Source of the DNA: an uncultured Clostridia bacterium
GTDB lineage: Bacteria; Bacillota; Clostridia; Christensenellales; Aristaeellaceae
Assembly: GCA_934647305.1 (NCBI GenBank)
Contig: CAKUFI010000084.1
Location: 1-10,926 of the forward strand
Reading direction: 5' to 3'
Length of the DNA: 10,926 nucleotides
Both the position numbers and the translations under genes were made by a program. Below the pieces are notes generated by a model. The model saw only the letters and a program-made list of their open reading frames with translations, made no database searches and had not been told where the DNA came from. This document shows positions 1-6,944 of the stretch, piece by piece (the first letter of the stretch is position 1; each line of letters begins with the position of its first letter).

Positions 1-90
1 GTGGCAGTGGCGGGGGAGCTTGCTTCCCCGTCCACCAGCTTGTCAAAACCTTTTTTGACAAGCTGAATCCGCAAGCTCCCTTGCGGATTG
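1..90. repeat. Three consecutive hairpins in non-coding DNA
   Basis: Three inverted repeats follow one another almost without spacing. Positions 11-30 form a G-rich/C-rich hairpin. Positions 36-48 pair perfectly with 53-65 (13 bp, loop 49-52). Positions 66-75 pair perfectly with 80-89 (10 bp, loop 76-79). There is no clear reading frame with a ribosome site. The second hairpin has T-rich sequence inside the stem and loop rather than after it, so it is not a clean intrinsic terminator for an upstream plus-strand gene. It could end a transcript entering from the left, or belong to the intergenic repeat cluster that follows. The base pairing is read directly; the role is unknown. Confidence 0.6.
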
Positions 91-92
91 TT

Positions 93-219
93 GGCAGGCA
101 GTGCCTGCACCCGCCTGCTGCCATGGGATAGGGCACGAAACCAGCCGCCATAAACTAAAGCGGCTGATTTCTTCGGTTTTCCGGAATTCTCCGAAAAACT
201 CTTGTCGGCGCTGCCGACA
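93..219 (+). repeat. Structured intergenic repeat, copy A
   Basis: This is the first of four related non-coding units in the window. It begins with the 7+1+7 palindrome GCAGGCAGTGCCTGC (94-108), followed by a CCTGCTGCC stretch. Next is a hairpin of 7 bp (142-148 with 160-166) closing the 11-nt loop CATAAACTAAA (149-159). A weaker hairpin at 177-198 with A/T-rich outer pairs follows, and the unit ends with the palindrome GTCGGCGCTGCCGAC (204-218). The same order of parts occurs in copy C near 10431-10558. The segment between palindrome and loop hairpin (about 125-141) is the most divergent part relative to the other copies. No coding content is apparent. It could be a REP-like palindromic element or a structured RNA. 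Confidence 0.7.
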
Positions 220-221
220 CG

Positions 222-310
222 GGCAGACAGGGCCTGCACTCACTTGCTGCCGCGGGTTCTTTCGACGACTGCCGGCCGCCATAGATTGGAGTGGCCGAAG
301 TATGCGAAGG
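222..310 (+). repeat. Structured intergenic repeat, copy B
   Basis: This second copy starts directly after copy A. Its first palindrome (223-237) is degraded by an A-C mismatch. It then shares CTTGCTGCCG, GGTTCT and CGACGAC blocks with copies C and D. The hallmark hairpin is 273-279 paired with 291-297 (7 bp including one G-U pair), closing the 11-nt loop CATAGATTGGA (280-290). The flank after the hairpin (GAAGT.TGCGAA) resembles copy C. The tandem arrangement with A suggests duplication or repeated insertion at the same intergenic site. Confidence 0.7.
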
Positions 311-400
311 CGCAGGATTGCGGAGGACGCGCCCGCGGGACACGACCGATTCTCCATAAAAAACGCGGGATTGTTCATGGCGTGTGCGGCGCGTTCATGG
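311..400. other. Remaining upstream non-coding DNA with a direct repeat
   Basis: I see no convincing gene here. The only ordered signal is the 8-base direct repeat GTTCATGG at 373-380 and 393-400, spaced 20 bp start to start. The second copy abuts the -10 box of the following promoter. The spacing, about two helical turns, would suit a regulator binding one face of the DNA. That is inference. Confidence 0.35.
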
Positions 401-406
401 TATACT
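398..406 (+). promoter_or_regulatory. Extended -10 promoter for the GH29-like gene
   Basis: TATACT (401-406) is preceded by TGG (398-400), giving an extended -10 (TGnTATAAT type) promoter. No good -35 hexamer lies 16-18 bp upstream, which extended -10 promoters tolerate and which could mean activator dependence. The start of transcription would be near 412-414, leaving a leader of about 20 nt. Confidence 0.55.
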
Positions 407-434
407 GAATAAAACAAATCGAGGGGGAATGACG

Positions 435-1367
435 ATGTCGCATGCACAGGACGTGTTTCTTTCGAGGCGATTCGGCGTGTTCAACCACTATCTCTACGGC
501 AACCCGAGCGACGGCGCGAAGGAACTTTCGGCGCGAAGGCCGCTGGACTGGAACACCTGTGTGGACAGCGTGGACGTTCGCGACCTGGCGCGCAGGGTGC
601 ACGAAACCGGCGCGGGGTACTATTTCCTGACGCTGATGCAGGGGTCGAGGTACCTGCTGGGGCCCAACGCGACCTATGACTCGATTGCCGGCACGCGCCC
701 GGGTGAGGCCTGCTCCCGGCGCGACCTGGTAGGCGAGCTGATCGACGAGCTGGCCGTCTACGGCATTGACCTGTACCTGTACTACACGGGAGACGGGCCG
801 CACGTCGACCAGGAGATCGGCGGTCGATTCGGATATGTCGATCCGCGCGGGCAGGTGCCGGGCGAGTTCGTGGAGAGGTGGGCGGCGGTGCTGCGCGAGT
901 ACGCCGTGCGCTACGGCGGCGCGGTCAAGGGCTGGTGGATCGACGGCTGCTATGCGGAAGGGTTCGGCTATACGCCCGAGCTGCTCACGCCCTATTATGA
1001 GGCCTGCAAGGCGGGTAACCCGGACTGCCTGGTCGCGATGAATGACGGCATCAAGCCGCGCCTGAAGAAATACTATCCGCGCGAGGAATTCGTCTGCGGC
1101 GAGGAAAACGACTTTGAACTGATTCCGCCCTCGCGCTTCATTGACGGCGCGCAGGCGCACCTGCTGGCTCCGCTGGGAATCAGCGAGAACGAGTACACCC
1201 GCTGGCGAAAGCCCGGCTCCCGGCGCACGAAGGAATACATGCTGGACTATGTGCGCAGGGCGAATCAGGCCGGGATGCCGGTCTCGATCGACGTGTTTGT
1301 CGGGCGTGACGGTTCCTGGGACGCGGAGCAGTTTGAGACGCTCCGCTACATCGGCGAGAACCTGTAA
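435..1367 (+). CDS. GH29-like (alpha-L-fucosidase family) protein, compact form
   Basis: The product is 310 residues and resembles the catalytic barrel of alpha-L-fucosidase-type proteins (GH29), which hydrolyse terminal alpha-L-fucose from glycans through a retaining mechanism. Family-like blocks are RRFGVFNHYL near the N-terminus, GAGYYFLTLMQGSRY (59-73), a PNATYD/CSRRDLV region (78-99) and WWIDG (167-171). Asp170 in WWIDG is the natural candidate nucleophile; Glu223 or Glu224 is a possible acid/base. There is no signal peptide or membrane segment, so it should act in the cytoplasm. Typical GH29 enzymes are longer, with a C-terminal beta domain that is absent here. GAGGGGG at 421-427 lies 7 nt before the ATG at 435; the in-frame ATG at 429 is too close to it. 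Family assignment is fairly sure; fucose as substrate is inference. Confidence 0.68.
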   Translation: MSHAQDVFLSRRFGVFNHYLYGNPSDGAKELSARRPLDWNTCVDSVDVRDLARRVHETGAGYYFLTLMQGSRYLLGPNATYDSIAGTRPGEACSRRDLVGELIDELAVYGIDLYLYYTGDGPHVDQEIGGRFGYVDPRGQVPGEFVERWAAVLREYAVRYGGAVKGWWIDGCYAEGFGYTPELLTPYYEACKAGNPDCLVAMNDGIKPRLKKYYPREEFVCGEENDFELIPPSRFIDGAQAHLLAPLGISENEYTRWRKPGSRRTKEYMLDYVRRANQAGMPVSIDVFVGRDGSWDAEQFETLRYIGENL

Positions 1368-1369
1368 AG

Positions 1370-1415
1370 AGAACAGCTCCCTTCGGGCGGCGTGCCTGGA
1401 GGGAGCTGCTTTGTG
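1370..1415 (+). terminator. Likely terminator after the GH29-like gene
   Basis: Positions 1374-1384 pair with 1398-1408 (11 bp, one G-U) around a GC-rich loop, followed by CTTTGT. It lies 3 nt after the stop codon. The T-tract is short, so termination may be incomplete. Confidence 0.55.
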
Positions 1416-1594
1416 CTATGAGGGTCGGCGGCAGCGAGTGGCTTTCGTTGCATGGTTTGCGCAGACCAAAGGGCCTTTTCGGACAAGGAAAAACCTTGGT
1501 AGCAAGGCTTGGACAGAACTACGAATGATTCGGGGAAGCACATGACTTTTATCACATAATTTCCGCGGATCAAAGTGCTTTCCGGGTGGGGTTT
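1416..1594. other. Convergent intergenic spacer
   Basis: No credible gene is seen between the two convergent genes here. On the minus strand, CCTTG (1507-1503) pairs with CAAGG (1498-1494) and is followed by TTTTT (1493-1489). This is a weak intrinsic-terminator candidate for the minus-strand gene, about 140 nt after its stop. The remaining sequence, including the AT-rich stretch near 1540-1565, shows no recognised element. Confidence 0.35.
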
Positions 1595-1628
1595 GGGGAG
1601 GTGCCTTTCTCAGAAAGGCAGCCTCCCC
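1595..1628. terminator. Strong hairpin between convergent genes
   Basis: GGGGAGG (1595-1601) pairs with CCTCCCC (1622-1628). An inner stem pairs 1602-1610 with 1612-1620 (terminal pair probably open), with G1621 bulged, giving about 15 bp in all. It begins 18 nt beyond the stop of the minus-strand gene. There is no T-tract on either side, so it may stabilise 3' ends or act as a barrier to read-through rather than as a classic terminator. Confidence 0.5.
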
Positions 1629-1645
1629 GACGTGCCTCGACGTCC

Positions 1646-4561
1646 CTACTTAAAGGTGGCGCGGCGGCAGGCCTTGTAGCCCTTGCCCTGGAAGTAGGAG
1701 ACGGCGTACTCGGAGCAGATGATGGTGTTGCCGTTGCCGCCCTGTTCGATGATCATCATCCTGGTCTTGGCGGCGTTGGTGAAGTAGAGGAAGAGCACGG
1801 TATGGTCGCCGGACTTGACCAGGAAGTCGCCGGGGCGCAGACTGGTATAGGAGGCGACGTTCTTGTAGTAGGTGGTGTTTTTGGCCATGGCGACGGTGTT
1901 GTAGTAGGAGGCGGGGTGTGACGTGCCCCACTGGCTCATGGAGACGAAGGAGGAGCAGTCGTTGCCGCAGTACATGCCCTCGAGCAGGTTGCGCTGGTTG
2001 AGCATGTAGTAGCCATAGCCGGTGTTGGTGTAGCGGTTTTCGGAGACCGCCTTTGCCGCGTCATAGCGGCGGTTGAGGTAGCTGCCGGAGGGCGCGGTCT
2101 GGATGTAGGGCAGGCCGTAGTAGACGTAGCCGGGCAGATAGCGCTTGGCGGCGTAGGCGCGGCTCCAGTACTCCTGCGTCTTGAGGGTCATCCAGGGGAA
2201 GGACTGCATCGCGAAGGCGCGGTTGACGATCTGGGTGCGCAGACTGGCCTCACTGGCGGTGAACTTGCCGGCAGATTTGAGCACGCCGATCTGTCGGACG
2301 GCGCTCTTGCGCAGGGCGTCGATCTTGGCCAGGTTTTCGGGGATGCCCGAGATGTCGGTGGTGCGGGCGGGAATGACGGTGGACAGCGTGGTGCCCAGCA
2401 CCTGCACGCGGCAGGTCGCGGTCAGGCCGCCCTTGACGGTTCGGCAGGTGACGGTGGCCGTACCCGCCTTCAGGCCGGTGACCAGGCCCGTGGAGGAAAC
2501 CGAGACGACCTTGCTGTTGTCCGACGACCAGGTGACCTTCTGGTAGGCGGTCGCGGGCAGTATGCTTGCGATCAGCTGGCTTGAGTCGTCCTCGGTCAGG
2601 TAGATCGAGGGAGAAGACAGCGTGATCGAGCGCGGCGAGTCGCTGGTGTAGACTACGACCTGGAAGGTGGTCTTGACCGTGCTCTTCTTCTTCGAGGCGA
2701 CGGTGATGGTGGCCGTGCCGGGCTTTTTCGCGGTGACGACGCCGTTTTTGTCCACCGTAGCCACGGCGGTCGAGGAGCTCTTGTAGGTGTACAGGCGGCT
2801 GGCCGTCGAGGGCACGGGCGCGGCGGTGATCGTCGCGGTCTCGCCCACCATGAGCGCGCGGGAGGACAGCGAGGCACTGATGGCGCTGGGCGCGGCCTTG
2901 TTGGCGACCGTCACCAGCACCGCGGCGCTCACGTTCGGGTTGTAGGCCGAGGAGACGGTGATGAGCGCGGAGCCTGCGCTGCGGGCCGAAATCACGCCCT
3001 TGGCGGAGACCGACGCGACGCGCGCATTGCCGCTGTGGTAGAGCAGGCCGCCCTTGGCCTTCTCGGGAATGACGGTGGGCGTGAGCTCATAGGTCTGAGT
3101 GGTCTCGAGAGCCAGCGCGGAGGCGGGCAGGGTGATCTTCGACGGCGCGTTCGGATGATAGACGACCAGGCGCACGGTGGCGGTGACTCGCCTGTTCTGC
3201 CTGGAGGTGGCGGTGAGGATGACCGTACCGGGCTGGCGGGCGGTCACAAGGCCGGTGTCGGAAACCGCGGCGACGGCGTTTGCACTGCTCTTCCAGGTGA
3301 CGCCCGCGCTGGTTCCGGCCGGAGAGGGCGTGGCGGTGAGCTGCAGCGTGCCGCCCACCTGGACGCTGCCCGAGGCGGGCGAGATCGTGAGCTTCGTGGG
3401 CGCAGGCAGATCCATCACGCGCACCTTCACCTGGGCGGTCACGTCTTTGTTGACGGCCGAGGTGATGGTGATGGTGGCGGTGCCGGCGCGCTTGGTGGTA
3501 ATCATGCCGCTGGGCGAGACGACCAGCACGCGGGTGCTGCTGCTCTTGTAGAGGAACTGCTGCGACTTGGTCTCGGGATAGGCCGCGGCGGCGAGCGGCG
3601 TGACCGTGCCGGTGGTCAGGGTCAGGTCGCTGAACTCGGGCTTGATATACAGCGGCGAGTCGGGCGAGACCACGACCAGCGTGCGCGTGACCTTGACGCG
3701 GGTATTCTGGCGGGAGGTGACGGTGATCGTGATCTTGCCGGTCTTCTTGGCCGTCACCAGGCCGCGGGCATCCACGCTGGCGACGCGGGAATTGCTGCTT
3801 TTGAAGGTGAAGTGGTTGCAGGCGCTCGCCGGGTAGGGCGAGGCGGTCAGCTGCAGCGTCTTGCCGATCTCGACGCCGGTATCGGCGGGGGTGAGGGTGA
3901 TCGAGGTGGGCGAGGCCTTCTGCGCGACCGAGACGGAGACGGTGGCGAGCACCTTTTTATCGGCGGTCGAGTAGCAGGTGATCGTGGCCGTGCCCGCCTT
4001 TTTCGCGGTGATCAGGCCGGTCTTTGAGACCGAGGCGACCGCGCTTTTGCTGCTCTTGTAGGCCACGCCCTTCTTGACGGCCGAAGCGGGCAGCACGGTC
4101 GGGCGCAGCTGGAAGGTATCGAAGCGATAGAGGCTGAGCTTCGAGGTGTTGAGCAGGATACGGTCGGGCAGGTCGCTGTTGACGATCTTCACGACGAAGG
4201 TGTCCTTGCAGTACTTGTCGCTCCTTGAGCGGGCCTCGATGGTGACCGTGCCGCGCGCGCGGGGAGTCACCAGGCCGGAGGAGCTGACCGTGGCGATTTT
4301 GCGGTCGGACGTGTACCAGCGCACCTGCTGGCTGGCGTCGGCGGGGAATACCTGAGCCGAGAGGAGGAGCCGCTCCTTATCGGCCATGTCCCAGATGGCG
4401 TCCACCTGGGCCTCCTTGAGCTGCTCGGGCGTGCCGACGTCCGCGTCGGTCGCGATGCGCACCGAGGCCGGGCGGGACGCGGCCAGCGCGCCGGGCGCGA
4501 ACACACTGGCCAGCGCCAGCACGAGAAGCATGAGCAGGGATACGCGCAGTTTTCTTTGCAT
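1646..4561 (-). CDS. Secreted protein with eight Ig-like (Big_2) repeats and NlpC/P60-like C-terminal domain
   Basis: The product is 971 residues. Residues 1-28 form a Sec signal peptide (basic QRK, long Leu/Val core, cleavage probably after ALA at 27/28). Eight bacterial Ig-like repeats follow, at about 44-127, 130-214, 215-299, 301-384, 385-469, 470-554, 555-639 and 640-723, with a pitch near 85 residues. Each carries the Big_2 signature (W/YKSS..VA.VS..GLVTA...GTATITV). After a linker (724-790), the C-terminal domain has YCGNDCSSF with candidate nucleophile Cys869 and DHTVLF with candidate base His920. This is the order and spacing expected of NlpC/P60-type cysteine peptidases or amidases that cut peptidoglycan. 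No LPXTG or S-layer anchor is seen. GGGAGG lies 6 nt before the ATG. A cell-wall hydrolase or adhesin-like role is inferred. Confidence 0.82.
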   Translation of the reverse strand: MQRKLRVSLLMLLVLALASVFAPGALAASRPASVRIATDADVGTPEQLKEAQVDAIWDMADKERLLLSAQVFPADASQQVRWYTSDRKIATVSSSGLVTPRARGTVTIEARSRSDKYCKDTFVVKIVNSDLPDRILLNTSKLSLYRFDTFQLRPTVLPASAVKKGVAYKSSKSAVASVSKTGLITAKKAGTATITCYSTADKKVLATVSVSVAQKASPTSITLTPADTGVEIGKTLQLTASPYPASACNHFTFKSSNSRVASVDARGLVTAKKTGKITITVTSRQNTRVKVTRTLVVVSPDSPLYIKPEFSDLTLTTGTVTPLAAAAYPETKSQQFLYKSSSTRVLVVSPSGMITTKRAGTATITITSAVNKDVTAQVKVRVMDLPAPTKLTISPASGSVQVGGTLQLTATPSPAGTSAGVTWKSSANAVAAVSDTGLVTARQPGTVILTATSRQNRRVTATVRLVVYHPNAPSKITLPASALALETTQTYELTPTVIPEKAKGGLLYHSGNARVASVSAKGVISARSAGSALITVSSAYNPNVSAAVLVTVANKAAPSAISASLSSRALMVGETATITAAPVPSTASRLYTYKSSSTAVATVDKNGVVTAKKPGTATITVASKKKSTVKTTFQVVVYTSDSPRSITLSSPSIYLTEDDSSQLIASILPATAYQKVTWSSDNSKVVSVSSTGLVTGLKAGTATVTCRTVKGGLTATCRVQVLGTTLSTVIPARTTDISGIPENLAKIDALRKSAVRQIGVLKSAGKFTASEASLRTQIVNRAFAMQSFPWMTLKTQEYWSRAYAAKRYLPGYVYYGLPYIQTAPSGSYLNRRYDAAKAVSENRYTNTGYGYYMLNQRNLLEGMYCGNDCSSFVSMSQWGTSHPASYYNTVAMAKNTTYYKNVASYTSLRPGDFLVKSGDHTVLFLYFTNAAKTRMMIIEQGGNGNTIICSEYAVSYFQGKGYKACRRATFK

Positions 4562-4591
4562 GAGCTACCTCCCAGAAAAAGTTGGCAGTGG

Positions 4592-4620
4592 CGTATACCA
4601 CTTGACCGGTCGAAAAATGT
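4592..4620 (-). promoter_or_regulatory. Possible minus-strand promoter of the Ig-repeat protein
   Basis: Read on the minus strand, TGG followed by TATACG (4597-4592) resembles an extended -10 box upstream of the 1646-4561 gene. The -35 region (about 4620-4615) is poor. It sits back to back with the strong plus-strand promoter, so the two would compete for polymerase. The -10 lies within the inverted repeat GTGG-N6-CCAC (4588-4601). Confidence 0.3.
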
Positions 4621-4630
4621 CCTGTATAAT
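4602..4630 (+). promoter_or_regulatory. Near-consensus promoter of the dus operon
   Basis: TTGACC (4602-4607) and TATAAT (4625-4630) are separated by exactly 17 bp, a near-perfect SigA promoter. Transcription should start near 4637. The leader contains a small hairpin, ATGGAA (4645-4650) with TTCCAT (4656-4661), ahead of the first ribosome binding site. A promoter this strong suggests housekeeping-level expression. Confidence 0.8.
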
Positions 4631-4701
4631 ATTAGACACAGAAAATGGAATCCGGTTCCATAATTATGGCAGAAATCTTACAAAATTTTGGGAGGCAGAG
4701 C

Positions 4702-5025
4702 ATGACGGACGCGGAAAGAACCCTGGAAGCAATCGACGAGGCGCTGGAGGAGAGCCGTAACGCGGGCTATAAAAAGGTCTCCGTGCTCGGCTGGATGGGC
4801 ACGATCGTGCTCTCGTGCATACCGGGGCTGAACTTTATCCTGTGGATCGTGTGGGCGTTCGTGGCAAGGCGGCCGTCCAGGCGCACCTTCAGCGTGGCGA
4901 TGATCCTGCTGACGCTGATTTTCCTCGCGCTGTGCGCGGCGGCGGCGCTGCTGTTCGGCCAGGAGATCCTTAACTGGGCGCGAAACGTCGACCCGCACCT
5001 GTTCGACGTGCTGGCGGAGGGCTGA
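4702..5025 (+). CDS. Small two-helix membrane protein
   Basis: The product is 107 residues. An acidic, probably helical N-terminus (1-24) precedes a hydrophobic segment at about 28-54 interrupted by Pro41, a short basic loop (RRPSRR, 56-61) and a second membrane helix at about 63-86. The C-terminal tail is short. By the positive-inside rule the basic loop is cytoplasmic, placing both ends outside, although the charged N-terminus leaves this open. The ATG at 4702 is chosen because GGGAGG (4690-4695) lies 6 nt upstream; an in-frame ATG at 4645 lies inside a leader hairpin and lacks a ribosome site. The next gene starts 1 nt after its stop, so the two are co-translated. I do not recognise a characterised family and assign no function. 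Confidence 0.75.
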   Translation: MTDAERTLEAIDEALEESRNAGYKKVSVLGWMGTIVLSCIPGLNFILWIVWAFVARRPSRRTFSVAMILLTLIFLALCAAAALLFGQEILNWARNVDPHLFDVLAEG

Positions 5026-5026
5026 G

Positions 5027-5920
5027 ATGACGCTTGAGGAGCTGATCGCCTCGCGCGGGTGGCGGGCCGAGAAACTGGACAAGGGCTGGTCGGGGGACGA
5101 GAAGTACCTCGTGACCGCAAAGAACGGGGAAAGGTTGCTGCTTCGCCGCGCGCCGGTCGATCAGAAGGAGAAAAAGCGGCGCGAGTTCGAGGCCATGCAC
5201 CGACTCGACGGGGTGAAAGGCAGCTTCTCTCGGCCGCTCGAGTGGATCGAGTGCGAAGACGGCGCGTGCCTGCTGGTGAGCTGGCTCGCCGGCGAGGACG
5301 CGGAGAAGGCGCTTGCGCGGATGACCGAGCCTGAAAAATACCGGCTGGGCATCGAGGCGGGCGAGCTGCTGCGGCGCATTCACACGGTGCCCGCGCCCGA
5401 AGGCCTGCCTGAATGGGGCGAGCGGTTTTCAAAAAAGCTCGACCGGAAGCGGCCGCTGTGGCTGAGCTGCCCGGTGGAGATTCCGGGGCGGGAGGCGCTG
5501 CTTGCGTGCGTGGACGAGGGCAGAGGGCTGCTTTTTGGCCGGCCGCAGTGCTTTCAGCACGGGGACTACCACGTGGGCAATCAGGTGGTGGACGAACAGG
5601 GCCGGCTGGGCGTGATCGACTTCAACCGCTGGGACTACGGCGACCCGTGGGAGGAATTCAACCGGGTGGTGTGGTGTGCGCAGGCCAGCGCGGCCTATGC
5701 CAGCGGATACATCAACGGCTACTTCGGCGGCGTGCCGGGGGAGGCCTTTTTTCGCCTGCTCAGGCTGTATATCGCGGCCAATCAGCTCTCCAGCGTGCCC
5801 TGGGCGATTCCCTTCGGGCAGGGCGAAATCGACGTGATGACCCGGCAGGCGCGGCAGGTGCTTGACTGGTATGACGGCATGCGCGAGCTGGTGCCCAGCT
5901 GGTACAGAGGCCATGAGTGA
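5027..5920 (+). CDS. APH-fold phosphotransferase family protein
   Basis: The product is 297 residues, the usual length for the aminoglycoside phosphotransferase/choline kinase-like superfamily. The C-lobe shows HGDYHVGN (178-185), where Asp180 is the expected catalytic base, and IDFNRWDYGD, where Asp198 is the expected metal-binding aspartate. The N-lobe has a beta-rich region with LLLRRAP, whose Arg lies near the usual ATP-contacting position. These features support ATP-dependent phosphorylation of a small hydroxyl-bearing substrate. The substrate cannot be read from sequence: many chromosomal members are not resistance enzymes, and nothing here argues for antibiotic resistance. GGAGG at 5016-5020, inside the end of the upstream gene, lies 6 nt before the ATG. 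Its 3' end overlaps the dus start by 8 nt, so translation of the two is probably coupled. Confidence 0.83.
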   Translation: MTLEELIASRGWRAEKLDKGWSGDEKYLVTAKNGERLLLRRAPVDQKEKKRREFEAMHRLDGVKGSFSRPLEWIECEDGACLLVSWLAGEDAEKALARMTEPEKYRLGIEAGELLRRIHTVPAPEGLPEWGERFSKKLDRKRPLWLSCPVEIPGREALLACVDEGRGLLFGRPQCFQHGDYHVGNQVVDEQGRLGVIDFNRWDYGDPWEEFNRVVWCAQASAAYASGYINGYFGGVPGEAFFRLLRLYIAANQLSSVPWAIPFGQGEIDVMTRQARQVLDWYDGMRELVPSWYRGHE

Positions 5921-6929
5921 GCTGCTGCTGGCCCCGATGCAGGGGCTGACCGACGCGGCGTTTCGCCTGATCTGCTTCGAGTACGGATGTGATGGCGCGG
6001 TCACAGAGATGATCGAGAGCGGAACCTACGCCACAACGCGAAAAAAACTGGGCCAGATCGATGAGACGCTTTGCCGCCTGCCGGGGGAAAAGTGGCTGTC
6101 CGTGCAGCTGATCGGCAAGGTGCCGCGCGAGATGGCGGTGTGCGCCGAGCGGGTGACGGACATGCGCCGGTTCGACGCGATCGAGGTCAACATGGGCTGT
6201 CCCGCGCGCAAGGTGGTGACCGGCGGCTCAGGCTGCGCGCTGATGGGACATCCGGAAAGGGCGCGGGAGATCCTGCGCGCGGTGAAGGGGAGCACCGATC
6301 TGCCGGTGCACCTGAAAATCCGGCTGGGCTGGGACGAGGCGCACGAAAACGCGCCGGAAATCGCCGAAATCGCGCGGGAAGAGGGCGTGTCGCGCCTGAC
6401 CGTGCACGGCAGAACGCGCACGCAGTTTTACGGCGGCGAGGCCGACTGCGAGGGCATCCGGCGGGCAATTGCCGCATTCGGCGGAGAGGGCGTTGCCAAC
6501 GGCGGGGTGAAGGGGCCGGAGGACGTGCGGCCGTTTTTGGAGAAGACGGGCGCGGAGTTGGTCAGCATCGGCCGCGCGGCGCTGACGCGGCCCTGGATCT
6601 TCGAGGACGCGCGGCGGCTCGAGGCGGGAAAGCCGCTTCGCCTGCGGGACGCGGGGGAGCGGTGCGAGCTGCTGCTTCGGCACGCGAAATACGCCTGCCT
6701 GATTCACGAGGAGCGCACGGCGGTGGTGCGCATGCGCAAGGTCACGCCGTGGTACCTGGACGGGCTGAGCGGACTGCCCGATTTGCAGGCGCAGGTCAAC
6801 CGGCTGGAGACGCTGGACGGCCTTCGAAATGAAGTGGGAGCGTTTCTGGACAGGCTCCGGGCGACAGGCGATCTCTATCCGCACGCCGAGCTGACCCGGG
6901 GTACGGCGCGGCTGTCGCTGCCGGGATGA
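5913..6929 (+). CDS. dus: tRNA-dihydrouridine synthase
   Basis: The product is 338 residues, the normal length for Dus flavoenzymes, which use FMN and NADPH to reduce specific uridines in tRNA to dihydrouridine. The protein opens with the family N-terminus LLLAPMQGLTDAAFR. VNMGCPARKV contains the catalytic Cys96. Lys135 (HLKIRLGW) and His165 (TVHGRT) match FMN/substrate-contacting positions. NGGVKGPEDV (196-205) and SIGRAALTRPWIF (218-230) form the phosphate-binding part of the barrel, and a helical C-terminal domain follows. The ATG at 5913 is chosen because the conserved domain begins immediately; a longer in-frame start at 5862 would add 17 unrelated residues lying within the upstream gene. 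The 8-nt overlap and weak ribosome site point to translational coupling. Subfamily assignment (DusB-like is usual in Firmicutes) is uncertain. Confidence 0.93.
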   Translation: MSELLLAPMQGLTDAAFRLICFEYGCDGAVTEMIESGTYATTRKKLGQIDETLCRLPGEKWLSVQLIGKVPREMAVCAERVTDMRRFDAIEVNMGCPARKVVTGGSGCALMGHPERAREILRAVKGSTDLPVHLKIRLGWDEAHENAPEIAEIAREEGVSRLTVHGRTRTQFYGGEADCEGIRRAIAAFGGEGVANGGVKGPEDVRPFLEKTGAELVSIGRAALTRPWIFEDARRLEAGKPLRLRDAGERCELLLRHAKYACLIHEERTAVVRMRKVTPWYLDGLSGLPDLQAQVNRLETLDGLRNEVGAFLDRLRATGDLYPHAELTRGTARLSLPG

Positions 6930-6944
6930 GGGAGGGAGAGGCGC

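Noticed and set aside
93..310. CRISPR array
   Set aside because: Repeats are palindromic, diverged, irregular in spacing and only two per cluster; no cas genes nearby.
101..412. Small plus-strand open frames in the left non-coding region
   Set aside because: They run through repeat copies A and B, are Arg/Cys-rich as expected by chance in GC-rich DNA, and lack ribosome sites.
375..1160. Minus-strand open frame opposite the GH29-like gene
   Set aside because: Antisense shadow; the plus-strand frame has promoter, ribosome site and family motifs.
1346..1573. Small minus-strand gene in the convergent gap
   Set aside because: It overlaps the GH29-like gene end and the terminator, lacks a good ribosome site and has no family resemblance.
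3035..4027. A 330-codon plus-strand open frame opposite the Ig-repeat gene
   Set aside because: Its Gly/Arg/Asp-rich repetitive sequence mirrors the Ig repeats on the other strand; no ribosome site or domain.
5027..5920. Aminoglycoside resistance gene
   Set aside because: Only the general APH fold motifs are present. The operon context with dus and chromosomal codon use argue for a housekeeping kinase-like protein.
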